The notes beneath the pieces are model-generated. The model saw nothing but the letters and a program-made list of their open reading frames with translations. It did no database searches and had not been told where the DNA came from. The position numbers and the translations under genes were made by a program. 64,000 nt of DNA from Chloroflexota bacterium (GTDB taxonomy: Bacteria; Chloroflexota; Dehalococcoidia; Bin125): NCBI GenBank assembly GCA_026707145.1, contig JAPOXK010000015.1, forward strand, positions 1 to 64,000, read 5' to 3'. This document shows, piece by piece, positions 27,063 to 36,749 of the stretch; position 1 is the first letter of the stretch; each line of letters opens with the position of its first letter.

Positions 27063-28102
27063 ACCGGTCCACGCCGACAGTTGCCGGTGCAGGCAGGCGA
27101 TCGGCGAACGAAGGCCTGGCCGCACTCAAGGGACGGCTCGGCCGTCTGCGGTGGTACATCGGCGGCGGCATTGCGCTGGTGGCGTGCCTGGCCGCGTGCC
27201 TCGCCGTGTGGGGTCCCGAAATGGAATTTCCCGCCGAATGGGGCAAGCCGATCGGGACCAAGATCGACGAGTGGACCCTCTGGCTGACCGTCGAAGCGTC
27301 TTGGCTTTTCGACGGGATCAAGACGATCGTCACCAAGGTCCTCGTTGCCATCGAAGACTTCCTGCTGTGGCTGCCATGGCCCGTGATCATCCTGGCGGTG
27401 GCGCTCATCGCCTGGAAACTCTCCGGCCGCACCATCGCCATACTCTCCGTCGTGGCTCTGCTCCTCATCGGACTGATGGGCCGGCTCCCGGGAGGCACCA
27501 ACACGCTCTGGGAAGGGTCCATGGAAACCCTGGCGCTCATCGTCGTGTCGGTGGCGATATCCCTCCTGATCGGAGTGCCGATCGGCATCCTCACCTCACG
27601 CAGCTCGCTGGCCGACTCTTTCGCGCGTCCCGTCCTCGATGGGATGCAGACCATGCCGAGCTTCGTCTATCTCGTGCCGGGCATCCTCTTCTTCGGGCTC
27701 GGCAACGTCCCGGCCGTCATGGCGACGGTGATCTATGCCATGCCGCCAGCGATTCGGCTGACCAACCTGGGAATCCGTCAGGTTTCGTCCGACGCAGTCG
27801 AGTCGGCGCGGTCGTTCGGGACCACACCCTTCCAACTGCTGGTAAAGGTGCAGATCCCGCTGGCGCTGCCGACCATCATGGCGGGCATCAATCAGACCAC
27901 GATGATGGCCTTGGCGATGGTCGTTGTGGCCTCGTTGGTCGGATCGGGCGGCTTGGGCGAGGCCGTGCTGCGGGCGCTTGGCAGGCAGGAGGCCGGCAAC
28001 AGCGCGATCGCGGGCCTGGCCATCGTGGCGATCGCGATCATGATCGACCGCATTACGCAAGCAGTCGCCAAGGAGCGACAGCGCGTCTTACTTGGCGGCT
28101 AA
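27047..28102 (+). CDS. proW: Glycine betaine/proline ABC transporter permease
   Basis: 351 residues. An N-terminal hydrophobic region (about 33-55 and 100-145) precedes the binding-protein-dependent transport domain: SMETLALIVVSVAISLLIGVPIGILTSRSS, VLDGMQTMPSFVYLVPGILFFGLGNVPAVMATVIYAMPPAIRLTNLGIRQV, and the EAA-loop ESARSFGTTPFQLLVKVQIPLALPTIMAGINQ. These are classical ProW/OpuAB motifs. ATG at 27047 lies inside the end of proV, giving translational coupling. Forms the membrane pore for osmoprotectant import. Confidence 0.94.
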   Translation: MGEEIDRSTPTVAGAGRRSANEGLAALKGRLGRLRWYIGGGIALVACLAACLAVWGPEMEFPAEWGKPIGTKIDEWTLWLTVEASWLFDGIKTIVTKVLVAIEDFLLWLPWPVIILAVALIAWKLSGRTIAILSVVALLLIGLMGRLPGGTNTLWEGSMETLALIVVSVAISLLIGVPIGILTSRSSLADSFARPVLDGMQTMPSFVYLVPGILFFGLGNVPAVMATVIYAMPPAIRLTNLGIRQVSSDAVESARSFGTTPFQLLVKVQIPLALPTIMAGINQTTMMALAMVVVASLVGSGGLGEAVLRALGRQEAGNSAIAGLAIVAIAIMIDRITQAVAKERQRVLLGG

Positions 28103-28197
28103 GGAAGTGCCGACGAGTCGCGGGCGAAAGGGACTTTTTTCTGGTTTTCCAGTACTCTGCGGAAGAATGGGAAAATCTGAGAAAAAAGGGAATGAGA

Positions 28198-29229
28198 ATG
28201 AAAAGTCGACGCACGAAGCTGCCACTGTTGGTCGGAGTGCTGTTGGCGACCGTGGCGCTGGCGACTGCCGCTTGCTCGTCCGGCACGGACGATGCTGAGG
28301 CCGATGCGGAAGAAGCGTCACCAAAGGAGACAATCGTCTTCTCAGACCTCAACTGGACGAGCGCGCAGGTCCAGAACCGAATCGCCCAATACATCGTCGA
28401 ACATGGATACGGCTACCCCACCGACGTCATCTTCGGCGGGACGCTGCCCAACTTCCAGGGTCTGCAGACCGGGGACATCCACGTCACGCTCGAGATCTGG
28501 CTGCCGAACCAGGAGTTGGGCTGGGAAAAGGCCATCGAAACAGGTGACGTGGTGGAGGTCGGCACCAGTCTCGTGGGTGACTGGCAGAGCACGTTCGTCA
28601 TTCCCCAATACATCGCCGACGCGCACCCGGACCTGCGAACCCCGCAGGATCTGATGAAACCCGAGTACCAGGAACTTTTCGCTACGCCCGACAGCCGTGG
28701 CAAGGCCCGCCTGGTGGCGTGCGTGCCGACGTGGTCCTGCTCACTGGTCAACACCGAGCAGATCGAGAGCTACGGACTGGCCGACCATCTCCACGTGATC
28801 AACCCCGGCGATCAGAGTGCGCTCTACGCCGACATCTACGCCGCCTACGAGAAACGGGAGCCTTGGCTCGGGTACATGTGGGGCACGGGCGACCCCGGAT
28901 TGAAACTCGACCTGGTCCGCCTGGAGGAGGAACCCTACAGCGAGGAGTGCTGGGCAACCGACAAGGCCTGTGCCTTCGATGATTCGTTGGTGTTAGTCGC
29001 GGTTCACAAGAGCCTGCCCCCGCGCGCTCCCGAGGTGATCGAAATGTTTGAGAACTGGGAGTTCACGGTCGATCTCTACAAGAGCATCTTCCTGTATATA
29101 GACGCCAACGAGGGCACCGAAGCCTCCGACGCGGCTCTCTGGTTCCTTAACAACAACAAGATTTGGGAGAGCTGGGTGACGCCGGAAGCTGCAGCGGCCG
29201 TGAACGCCGCGCTGGCGGATGAAGCTTAG
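28198..29229 (+). CDS. proX: Glycine betaine/proline-binding lipoprotein
   Basis: 343 residues. Signal peptide with lipobox ATAAC (C26) and an acidic linker, then KETIVFSDLNWTSAQVQNRIAQYIVEHGYGYPTDV, GGTLPNFQGLQTGDIHVTLEIW, GKARLVACVPTWSC and the C-terminal INEM-like FENWEFTVDLYKS; this is the OpuAC/ProX substrate-binding fold. The ATG at 28198 is preferred to that at 28192 because AAGGG lies 7 bases upstream of it. Order ATPase-permease-binding protein is the standard ProU operon order. The ligand pocket aromatic residues cannot be assigned without an alignment, so betaine versus proline versus choline is open. Confidence 0.92.
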   Translation: MKSRRTKLPLLVGVLLATVALATAACSSGTDDAEADAEEASPKETIVFSDLNWTSAQVQNRIAQYIVEHGYGYPTDVIFGGTLPNFQGLQTGDIHVTLEIWLPNQELGWEKAIETGDVVEVGTSLVGDWQSTFVIPQYIADAHPDLRTPQDLMKPEYQELFATPDSRGKARLVACVPTWSCSLVNTEQIESYGLADHLHVINPGDQSALYADIYAAYEKREPWLGYMWGTGDPGLKLDLVRLEEEPYSEECWATDKACAFDDSLVLVAVHKSLPPRAPEVIEMFENWEFTVDLYKSIFLYIDANEGTEASDAALWFLNNNKIWESWVTPEAAAAVNAALADEA

Positions 29230-29307
29230 GGAAAAGGGTGAGGCCGGCCGCACCGGTGGATTGCGGGCAGCCCCCGCCTCGGCCTACACAGAAGGGATGA
29301 GTCGCGG

Positions 29308-30888
29308 CTAGGTCGATTCGCGCACCCGAATCGGCCGGACATGGTATCCCGTAGCGCCCTCGGGGAGGGGATCGCGCCGCTCCATGATCTGCGGGACGCC
29401 GTCGCCGTCGATGGCACGCACAACAAAATGATACGGCCCCGGCGACGCGGTGTAGTCGTACTCCCAACGCACCCAGCTGTAGTCAGAAAGCGCAGGATGG
29501 ACGCGGGCGGCCCGCCATGTTTCGCCTCCGTCGAGACTCACCTCGATGGCTTGGATGCCCCGGTCGCCGCCGAAGGCGATGCCCCGAAGACCCGCCGGCC
29601 CGGCCTGCACCTCCGCCATGCGAGCGGGAACGTCAAAGCGCGACATCGTCTGAATGAAGGCCGTCGAGGACCAGCCGCGTTCGACCCAATAACCCGCGTG
29701 ATCCTGGTCGAGAAGCGTGAGGTCGGTGATCCACTTCGGGTTCTTCATGCCGTAGCGCCCGGGCACGATGGCCCGCAGAGGATATCCGTGCTTCCGCGTG
29801 AGCGGCTCATCGTTCATCAGCCAGACGAGGCGGACATCCGGATCCATCGCCGCCGCCAAGGGCAGGCTCTCCGTGTAGTCGTCCGCAGACGTGAAGCGCA
29901 GATGCGTCGCCTCCGGTAGCGGCCCCGCCAAAGCAAGCACGTCGCGCAGGGCGGCGCCGGTCCAGCTCGCGTTGCTGATCAGGCGCCCGCCGATGCGGTA
30001 GCTGATGCATATTAACGTGTTGTAGTCCCTGGTCGTGGGCAACGCCTGCAGATCCTCGAGTTGCAGCGTGCGCTCTTCCGATACGAGCCCGTCGACCCGC
30101 AAGCGCCACGACTGGATCTCCACATCGGGGTCGAATCCGTCGAGGTTCTTGGAGACGACGTAGAAATCGGGGGTGGGCGTAATCTCGGGCGACCAGATGC
30201 CGTCCAGCGCGCGCAGCACCCCCGTGCGGGCGGTCGCCGCCACCGACTTGCCAAGGTACCAGGCCGGCGCGCCGGCGGCGATGACCAACGCCCAGGCCGC
30301 GCCGCCCGCGAGAAGCCGGCGCCGGCTGAGCACCCGCGTGCGATCCGCCGCGGCCGGCTGTGGAGCCGTCCCCGGAGTGCGCCGCCAGACCAGCGCCCAT
30401 CTGATCAGCTCTGCCAGCGCGCAGAACAGCACCGCGCCCACAGCGGTGAGCCCGGCGAACTCCGCCCACTGCCAGCCCTGAACCGTCGCAGTGTCCGCGG
30501 CGAGGGCGAAGAAACCGGCGATCACGAGGAAAACCGCCGCGATGATCGCGGAGCAACCAAGCGCGCGGCGAATGGTCACCCCGGCGTCGCCCGGCTGCCG
30601 CCAGCGCATCGCCAGCAGCCACGCCACGACGAAGATCGCAAACTGGAGCGCAAGGATCCCGGCGAAGGTGAAGGCTTTGCCAAGTTCGCCGACGAAGCTC
30701 ATCAACCGGGACAGACCACCGGGTGACAGCACCGAGCTCGTGGCGTCAATCGCCTGGCTGGGGAGATAGGGGATCTGGTAACTCTCCGCGACGTACAGCG
30801 TTACGGCCAGGACGGCCGTCGCCGCGGCCGCAGCGGGAATCGCGTCTCGCAGCGTCGCGAGAGAAACTAGGGAGCGAATAGGGACCAT
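29308..30888 (-). CDS. Membrane-anchored molybdopterin oxidoreductase (sulfite oxidase/YedY family)
   Basis: 526 residues. The first 215 residues hold five hydrophobic segments; a SRRRLLAGG motif resembling a Tat signal precedes the last of them (about 188-210). The oxidoreductase domain follows, with LICISYRIGGRLISNASW containing the predicted molybdenum-ligating cysteine (about residue 294), KHGYPLRAIVPGRYGMKNPKWITDL, and then a C-terminal Mo-co dimerisation-like beta domain (about 410-515, IQAIEVSLDGGETW, WVRWEYDY). The catalytic part would face outside the membrane. ATG at 30888. Convergent with proX. Second member of this superfamily in the window; the small soluble one is at 2.3 kb. Confidence 0.9.
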   Translation of the reverse strand: MVPIRSLVSLATLRDAIPAAAAATAVLAVTLYVAESYQIPYLPSQAIDATSSVLSPGGLSRLMSFVGELGKAFTFAGILALQFAIFVVAWLLAMRWRQPGDAGVTIRRALGCSAIIAAVFLVIAGFFALAADTATVQGWQWAEFAGLTAVGAVLFCALAELIRWALVWRRTPGTAPQPAAADRTRVLSRRRLLAGGAAWALVIAAGAPAWYLGKSVAATARTGVLRALDGIWSPEITPTPDFYVVSKNLDGFDPDVEIQSWRLRVDGLVSEERTLQLEDLQALPTTRDYNTLICISYRIGGRLISNASWTGAALRDVLALAGPLPEATHLRFTSADDYTESLPLAAAMDPDVRLVWLMNDEPLTRKHGYPLRAIVPGRYGMKNPKWITDLTLLDQDHAGYWVERGWSSTAFIQTMSRFDVPARMAEVQAGPAGLRGIAFGGDRGIQAIEVSLDGGETWRAARVHPALSDYSWVRWEYDYTASPGPYHFVVRAIDGDGVPQIMERRDPLPEGATGYHVRPIRVREST

Positions 30889-31156
30889 ATTGTCTGCCCT
30901 CTAGCAGGAAAGCACATCCGCACTGTCAAAGTGCACTTGCCTTGTTAACGAAGGCAGCCTGCTCCCGGATCTTCGCATTGGTCCACGCTGATTCACGCTG
31001 ATCCTCACGCACTCGGCTAGCCTGCGGTCATCGGTACCTGCCGGAGCTCTCGTCCCCAGGCCCTGTGCCAGACCAAGCCAAGGTTCACTTGAAGAGTAGA
31101 CCGCCGCGCTGAAGTTGTCCCCGGACCGGAGATTGGGAAGCCGCAAGGAGTCACGC

Positions 31157-32617
31157 GTGGCGAAGGTCTTGGTCCTAGGCGCCTCCGGATACGTGGGAAG
31201 CCATCTCGTCCCGCGGTTGGTGGAGCGTGGACACGCGGTCCGTGCAGCGGGACGCCGCCGGGAAACGATCGAGGCGCGCGGATGGAGGGGCGTCGAGATC
31301 GTGCGCGCCGACGCCCTGCATCCGGACACGCTGACCGCCGCCTTCGACGGGGTCGAACTCGTCTACTACCTCGTTCATTCGATGGCTGCCGGGGCGGACT
31401 TTCCGAAGCGCGACCGTCGGGCGGCGGAGCACGCACGCCGGGCGGCCGAGCGGGCCGGCGTGCAGCGCATCATCTATCTCGGCGGCCTGCAGCCAAAGGA
31501 AGCCGCTTCGGCGCATCTCGCCTCGCGCCGCGAGACCGGCGCCGTGCTGCGCGCGGGCCCCGTTCCGGTGACCGAGGTGCGCGCCGGCATCGTCGTGGGG
31601 CCGGGCTCCGCCGCCTTCGAGGTCATCCGCGATCTCGTCTACCACCTGCCGGTGATGGTGACCCCGCGCTGGGTCCGCTCGTTGACGCAGCCAATCGCCC
31701 TCGACGACCTGATCGAGTACCTCCTGCGCCTCCCGGAAACCGCGCCGCCGGGAAGCCAGCAATACGATGTCGGCGGCCCCGAGGTCGTGCGCTACCAGGA
31801 TCTGCTGACCCGCTTCGCACGCGTGATCAACCGGCGGGTGCGCATCATCCCGGTACCCGTCCTCAGCCCGCGCCTTTCCTCGTATTGGCTGGACCTAGTG
31901 ACCGCCGTCCCATCGAGTATCGCCCGACCACTCATCGACGGTCTGAAGCATGACCTGATCATTGATCCCGCCGCCGACCTGGGGACCATGATCCCGATCG
32001 AGCTGCACACGTACGAGGAAGCGGTGCGCGCCGCCCTCGACGCCGAGCGCCGTGCGCGATTGCCGGCGCGCTGGACCGAAGGCTCGTTCGCGATGCGCGA
32101 CTATCGCGCGGATGTCTCTTTCTACAGCCGCGGCGAACGCGTCGAGCGGATCTGTGAGGCGCCTCCGGACGCGGTCTGGCAAGTCGTCTCCTCGATCGGC
32201 GGCGCCAACGGCTGGTACTACGCCGACCTGCTGTGGAACCTGCGCGGCCTCTTAGACCGCCTGCTCGGAGGCACCGGCCGGCGGCGGGGAAGACGGCACC
32301 CAACCCAACTGCGCGTCGGCGACGCCCTCGACTTCTGGCGCGTCGCCGGGATTCAGCCGGGGCGGCGTTTAACTCTCCTGGCGGAGATGCGGCTTCCCGG
32401 CATCGCCGTCCTCGAGTTCGAGGTCGCGCCCGAAGGCGCAAGCACGCGCATCACCACCGCAGCGCACTTCCACCCGGCGGGCACCCTCGGCCTCCTCTAT
32501 TGGTATGCGCTGTGGCCGGTCCACAAGCGCATCTTCAACGGCATCACAGAGGCGATCGCCGAGCGAGCGCTGCGGGCGACGCACAGCGGGCCACGGAAGT
32601 CCCCGGCCGCCCGCTAA
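31157..32617 (+). CDS. NAD(P)-binding SDR protein with C-terminal DUF2867 domain
   Basis: 486 residues. N-terminal Rossmann fold: VLVLGASGYVGSHLVPRLVERGHAVRA (GxxGxxG nucleotide motif), GVELVYYLVHSMA, ERAGVQRIIYLGGLQP, VRAGIVVGPGSAAFEVIRDL. From about residue 320 the protein changes to FAMRDYRADVSFYSRGERVERICEAPPDAVWQVVSSIGGANGWYYADLLW...LRVGDALDFWRV, the DUF2867/SRPBCC-like domain found fused to such reductases. GTG at 31157 is chosen because AAGGAG is 8 bases upstream and the Rossmann motif starts immediately; an upstream ATG at 31115 lacks this. Substrate unknown; possibly an electron-transfer or lipid-linked reductase. Stands alone on the plus strand. Confidence 0.9.
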   Translation: MAKVLVLGASGYVGSHLVPRLVERGHAVRAAGRRRETIEARGWRGVEIVRADALHPDTLTAAFDGVELVYYLVHSMAAGADFPKRDRRAAEHARRAAERAGVQRIIYLGGLQPKEAASAHLASRRETGAVLRAGPVPVTEVRAGIVVGPGSAAFEVIRDLVYHLPVMVTPRWVRSLTQPIALDDLIEYLLRLPETAPPGSQQYDVGGPEVVRYQDLLTRFARVINRRVRIIPVPVLSPRLSSYWLDLVTAVPSSIARPLIDGLKHDLIIDPAADLGTMIPIELHTYEEAVRAALDAERRARLPARWTEGSFAMRDYRADVSFYSRGERVERICEAPPDAVWQVVSSIGGANGWYYADLLWNLRGLLDRLLGGTGRRRGRRHPTQLRVGDALDFWRVAGIQPGRRLTLLAEMRLPGIAVLEFEVAPEGASTRITTAAHFHPAGTLGLLYWYALWPVHKRIFNGITEAIAERALRATHSGPRKSPAAR

Positions 32618-32998
32618 CGGCCTGGGCTCGTCCCTGGCGTTCGAGGGACGGGCCTCCTCGTCCTCTCACGAGAAACAGTGTGGATCTCCAGATCCGGTGT
32701 AGAAGCAACCGGCTGCAGAAGACCTCACGCCGTCCTCACGAGCGAGCGGCCGCCAACACGGTCGTCAACTCAATTATTCGCCCGGCAGATCGACCGGCCT
32801 ACTCCGCCGTCAGGTGGATAAACACCAGGATGATCGCCCTATCAACGCCAGAGTGGTACGATCGACCGCAGATTAGTGCTAGCAAATCAACGATTTTTTC
32901 AGTCTGTGATCCAGATCGGCTCTGGATATTTTCCCAAGTTAGCAAGCCTGCTTCGCATCGAGTGCGGCGGCAGGGAAATACAGTGGAGGAATTTACTA
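32618..32998. other. AT-richer intergenic stretch
   Basis: About 380 bases with lower GC than the surroundings. It holds a small hairpin ATCCAGA/TCTGGAT at 32909-32927 followed by ATTTTC, which could be a weak terminator, and a T6 run at 32894-32899. GGAGGA at the right end is the ribosome binding site of the next gene. No coding sequence recognised. Confidence 0.45.
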
Positions 32999-34783
32999 AT
33001 GAATAAATTAGGCAGATGCGCAAGAGCGGGTCTGTCCCCCCGCCGGATAGCATGGGTCGGGATGGCTTGCTTGCTCGCCGCCGCTTTGCTCACTGCATGC
33101 GGCGACGGATCACAATCCACCCCTACGGAGCCGCTGGCCGACACGCCCACACCCGCGTCCGATCCCCTGCCGGAGTCACCCGGCTCCACGCCGGCACCGC
33201 CGTCCCCTCCTGAGACCCTAACTCCGGAGCCGGCCAGCGCGCCGCTTGCGCGTGACTTCGTCATCGAGATGGACACCGTTTGGCAAGAGCTGTTCGACAA
33301 GTTCACCAACTCCGAACAATCTTGCATTCGCACCGCGCTGGGGAACGAGTTGCTGGCATCCGTGCTCGATCAGCCTGTGATGGCCGCTCCCGAAACGCAG
33401 CCATGGGAGGTGTCGATATTCGGCTGCCTGGCACCGGAAGCAGCCTCCGAGCTATTCCTCTCCGCCTTTACGAGGGGGTGGGAGGGATTGACCGAGGAGA
33501 ACGAAGCGTGCTTGCAGAATTTAATCATCGATGTTGATGTAGCCAGCATGATCGCCAGCACGCTGCCGTCCACCGGTCCTGTCGACGCCCTGGCAGTGCA
33601 GGATTTCATGTTCGGCCTCTTGACTTGTCTTCCCGATCCATTCCTATTAGATAGCTTCGCCCCGTCGCCGACTGATGATTCCTTGCTCTGGCAGTACTCC
33701 ACCGATGGTTGGGTGGTTAATGCGCCAACCGTGGCCGGCGGCGTGGTCTATGTTGGCTCGGACGACAATCATGTATACGCCATAGACGCGGAAACCGGCG
33801 CACTATTGTGGAGCTTCCAGACAGGAGATGTCATCAGGTCAACTCCTACCGTGACCGGCGGCGTGGTCTATATCGGGTCCAACGACAATCTTATATACGC
33901 CCTAGATGCATCCACGGGAGCGTTGCTGTGGCAACACGATACCGGCGACTGGGTGCAGTACTCCCCCACCGTCCGTGAAGGAACCGTCTATCTCGGCGCC
34001 CTGGCGGACGGGGATCACAAGATCCATGCCCTTGACGCGGTAACCGGCGAGCAACTGTGGGTCGCCGAGATGCCGTATCCCTTCACTCCCGAGTTCGCTC
34101 CGACGGTCGCGGGCGACAACGTCTACGTGCCCGGCGCGTTCGGCGAATTCCACGCCCTCGACGCCGCAACCGGAGCGCTGGCCTGGAGCTTCGATGCCGG
34201 AATCCCTGTGGAGTCTGCACCCGCGATCGTCGAAGGAGTCGTGTATCTCACGGCCGTCAACACCGCCTACGCGCTGGACGAGTCGACCGGAGCGCTTATC
34301 TGGAGCTACGGAACGGAACGGTTCCCGGCCAGAAGCTTCCCGGCCATCGTCGTGGACGGCGTCTACTACTTCTCGCCGGATGACCATCTGTACGCGCTCG
34401 ACGCCGCAACGGGAGAAGTGCTGTGGTTCCACCAAGCGGACGCCATGATCAGCACAAGCCCTCTCGTCGCCGACGGCATGGTGTACGCGGGATCGGAGGC
34501 AGGCAGCTTCTATGCCTGGGACGCCGCCAGCGGCGATCTGATCTGGAGCCATCAGGCAGGGGAGCCGGCGTTGGATTCACCGACGGTCGCCGATGGCATC
34601 CTGTACGCCGAATCCACCGACGGTCATCTTCGCGCCCTGCATGCCGCAAGCGGAGAGCTGACCTGGAGCTTCCAGAAAGGCTATGTCTCGGGCATCCAGG
34701 CCTACACCGTCACCGAAGGCGTGTTGTACGTGAGCGCTCTGGACGGCGGCGTCTATGCATTCACCGCCCCAGCCGGAAAGTAG
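32999..34783 (+). CDS. PQQ-like beta-propeller lipoprotein (BamB-like) with Cys-containing helical N-domain
   Basis: 594 residues. Signal peptide with lipobox LLTAC (C34), a Pro/Thr/Ser-rich linker to about residue 80, a helical region of about 140 residues with cysteines in recurring contexts (SEQSCI, FGCL, NEACL, LTCL), and then about nine PQQ/pyrrolo-quinoline-quinone-type propeller repeats of 38-44 residues built on W-(S/Q)-(F/Y/H)-x-TG, APTVAGGVVYVGS and (V/L)YALDA-TGALLW. The ATG at 32999 follows GGAGGA by 8 bases. Expected to sit on the outer face of the membrane. Propeller repeats of this kind bind quinones or serve as scaffolds (BamB); no quinone-binding residues can be judged here. 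No obvious operon partner except the peptide-binding lipoprotein 100 bases downstream. Confidence 0.88.
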   Translation: MNKLGRCARAGLSPRRIAWVGMACLLAAALLTACGDGSQSTPTEPLADTPTPASDPLPESPGSTPAPPSPPETLTPEPASAPLARDFVIEMDTVWQELFDKFTNSEQSCIRTALGNELLASVLDQPVMAAPETQPWEVSIFGCLAPEAASELFLSAFTRGWEGLTEENEACLQNLIIDVDVASMIASTLPSTGPVDALAVQDFMFGLLTCLPDPFLLDSFAPSPTDDSLLWQYSTDGWVVNAPTVAGGVVYVGSDDNHVYAIDAETGALLWSFQTGDVIRSTPTVTGGVVYIGSNDNLIYALDASTGALLWQHDTGDWVQYSPTVREGTVYLGALADGDHKIHALDAVTGEQLWVAEMPYPFTPEFAPTVAGDNVYVPGAFGEFHALDAATGALAWSFDAGIPVESAPAIVEGVVYLTAVNTAYALDESTGALIWSYGTERFPARSFPAIVVDGVYYFSPDDHLYALDAATGEVLWFHQADAMISTSPLVADGMVYAGSEAGSFYAWDAASGDLIWSHQAGEPALDSPTVADGILYAESTDGHLRALHAASGELTWSFQKGYVSGIQAYTVTEGVLYVSALDGGVYAFTAPAGK

Positions 34784-34885
34784 GGCCGTGGCTGCACGAC
34801 CAAGACCTTCACACCGCACGGCGCCGATGCAGATGAAATGGCGTGCTGACCAGCAGCGTTCTACCGTTCACTCCAGGAAAGCGCT

Positions 34886-36700
34886 ATGAAATCTCGCCCA
34901 TCACCAGACGGATCTGACCCCTTGCGCTTCGCGAAAACCCGTCTCAGATTCACCTTGGCGCCCGCCCTCCTGGCGCTGCTCTTGTTCACCGCCTGCGGTG
35001 AATCCATGCCGGAGCCGCCCCCAGATCCGCCTGCCGCGCCTGCGCCAGAAACGACTCCCGCACCGGCGGACGCCGCCGAGGAAACGAAGATTCTGACCAT
35101 CCTCTATTGGCAGGCTCCTTCCCTACCGAGCCCATATCTCTCCGGCGGCATCAAGGACACCGATGCCGCCGCCGTAACCCTGGAGCCCTTGGCCAACTAC
35201 GGCCCGGACGGCCGGCTGGTGCCCAAGCTCGCCGCTGAGATCCCCACGCTCGAGAACGGCGGCTTCTCCTCGGATCTGACGTCGATCACCTGGACACTGC
35301 GGGAAGGGCTCAAGTGGTCCGACGGCAGCGACATGACGGCCGACGATGTCGTCTTCACCTGGCGCTACTGCGTGGATGAGGAGACCGGCTGCACCGCCGA
35401 GAGCGCGTTCGCGGGCATTCAATCCGTCCAATCCCTCGACAGCCGCACCGTGCAGATCACCTTCGAAGCGCCGACATCCTATCCCTACACCGCCTTCGTG
35501 GGCGCCGGACTACCCATCATCAGCAGCCGGCAGTTCGCCGGCTGCATCGGCGCGGTCGCCGTGACCTGTGAAGTGCAAAATACCGCGCCCCTCGGCACCG
35601 GCCCTTACCGGATCGTCGATTTCACGCCTAACGATCAGGCTCTCTACGAGCGCAACCCGTTCTACTGGGGCCCGGCCCCGTACTTCGATCGGGTCGTCCT
35701 CAAGGGCGGCGGCGAAGCGGTCTCGGCGGCCCGCGCCGTGCTGGAGGCCGGGGAAGCGGACTACGCCTGGAACCTGCAGGTGGAGCCCGAACTGCTCGCC
35801 GAGATGGAGGCAGCGGGACGGGGCACGATCGTCTCCGCGTTCGCGAGCCTCGTGGAACGCATCGTCGTCAATCAGACGAATCCCGATCCGGCCCTCGGCG
35901 ACGACCGCTCCGAGTACTTGGACGGGGGCAACCCGCACCCGTTCCTGACCTTCACGCCGATCCCGCGGGCGATGTCGATGGCGATCGACCGCAACCTCAT
36001 CGCCGAGCAGCTCTACGGCTTCGCCGGCCAGCCCGCCTGCAATCTGATCACGGCGCCCCCAAGCTATGTGTCGACCGCCAACGACGGCTGCCTCTCCCAG
36101 GACCTCGCGGGCGCCAACCGGCTGCTGGACGAGAGCGGCGTCCTCGACGACGACGGCGACGGCGTCCGCGAATACAACGGCACGCCGCTCCGCGTCACCT
36201 TCCAAACCTCCACCAACGCCATCCGGCAGAGCACGCAGGCGCTGATCCGCGATTGGTGGGGCCAGATCGGGATCGCGGCCGAGCTGATCGACCACGACGC
36301 GGCCGTCTTCTTCGGGGACGACCCGGGTGCCAGCTCCTATCGCCGCTTCTTCGCAGACGTGCAGATGTACGCCTCGGACTCCGGCATCGACCCCCAGCAG
36401 TCCCTGGCCGGTCTGACCTGCGCCCACATTCCGACGCGGGAGAACAACTGGGCGGACAGCAACATCGCCCGCGCTTGCAATGCGGAGTACGACGGCCTCA
36501 TCAACCAGCTGGCCCAAACGGGACCGGGGCCGGAGCGCGAGGCGCTGATCAAGCAGCTCAACGACATCTACGTGCAGAGTTACTACGAGATCCCGCTCGT
36601 CAACCGGGGCCTCGTCTCCGCCCACCTCAACACCCTGCAGGGCGTCCACCTCAGCGGCTGGGACAGCGACATGTGGAACATCGCCGAGTGGCGCCGCTAG
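34886..36700 (+). CDS. ABC transporter substrate-binding lipoprotein, family 5 (oligopeptide/nickel type)
   Basis: 604 residues. Signal peptide with lipobox LFTAC (C37), then a Pro/Ala/Glu-rich linker. The mature domain shows the SBP_bac_5 pattern: EPLANYGPDGRLVPKLAAEIPT, ITWTLREGLKWSDGSDMTADDVVFTWRY, GTGPYRIVDFTPNDQALYERNPFYWG, PRAMSMAIDRNLIAEQLY and the C-terminal region with NDIYVQSYYEIPLVNRG. ATG at 34886 follows AGGAAAG by 6 bases. The associated permeases and ATPases are not in this window, so it may work with a distant Dpp/Opp set or act as an orphan receptor. Ligand unknown. Confidence 0.92.
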   Translation: MKSRPSPDGSDPLRFAKTRLRFTLAPALLALLLFTACGESMPEPPPDPPAAPAPETTPAPADAAEETKILTILYWQAPSLPSPYLSGGIKDTDAAAVTLEPLANYGPDGRLVPKLAAEIPTLENGGFSSDLTSITWTLREGLKWSDGSDMTADDVVFTWRYCVDEETGCTAESAFAGIQSVQSLDSRTVQITFEAPTSYPYTAFVGAGLPIISSRQFAGCIGAVAVTCEVQNTAPLGTGPYRIVDFTPNDQALYERNPFYWGPAPYFDRVVLKGGGEAVSAARAVLEAGEADYAWNLQVEPELLAEMEAAGRGTIVSAFASLVERIVVNQTNPDPALGDDRSEYLDGGNPHPFLTFTPIPRAMSMAIDRNLIAEQLYGFAGQPACNLITAPPSYVSTANDGCLSQDLAGANRLLDESGVLDDDGDGVREYNGTPLRVTFQTSTNAIRQSTQALIRDWWGQIGIAAELIDHDAAVFFGDDPGASSYRRFFADVQMYASDSGIDPQQSLAGLTCAHIPTRENNWADSNIARACNAEYDGLINQLAQTGPGPEREALIKQLNDIYVQSYYEIPLVNRGLVSAHLNTLQGVHLSGWDSDMWNIAEWRR

Positions 36701-36749
36701 CCGCCCGGACTATCCCCTCCCCATCTGGAGCGGACGAAAAGCCTGGTCC

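Noticed and set aside
27031-28191. A 732-codon frame that would fuse an Arg/Gly-rich domain to ProX
   Set aside because: The N-terminal part is proW in a shifted frame. ProX has its own lipoprotein signal peptide starting at 28198.
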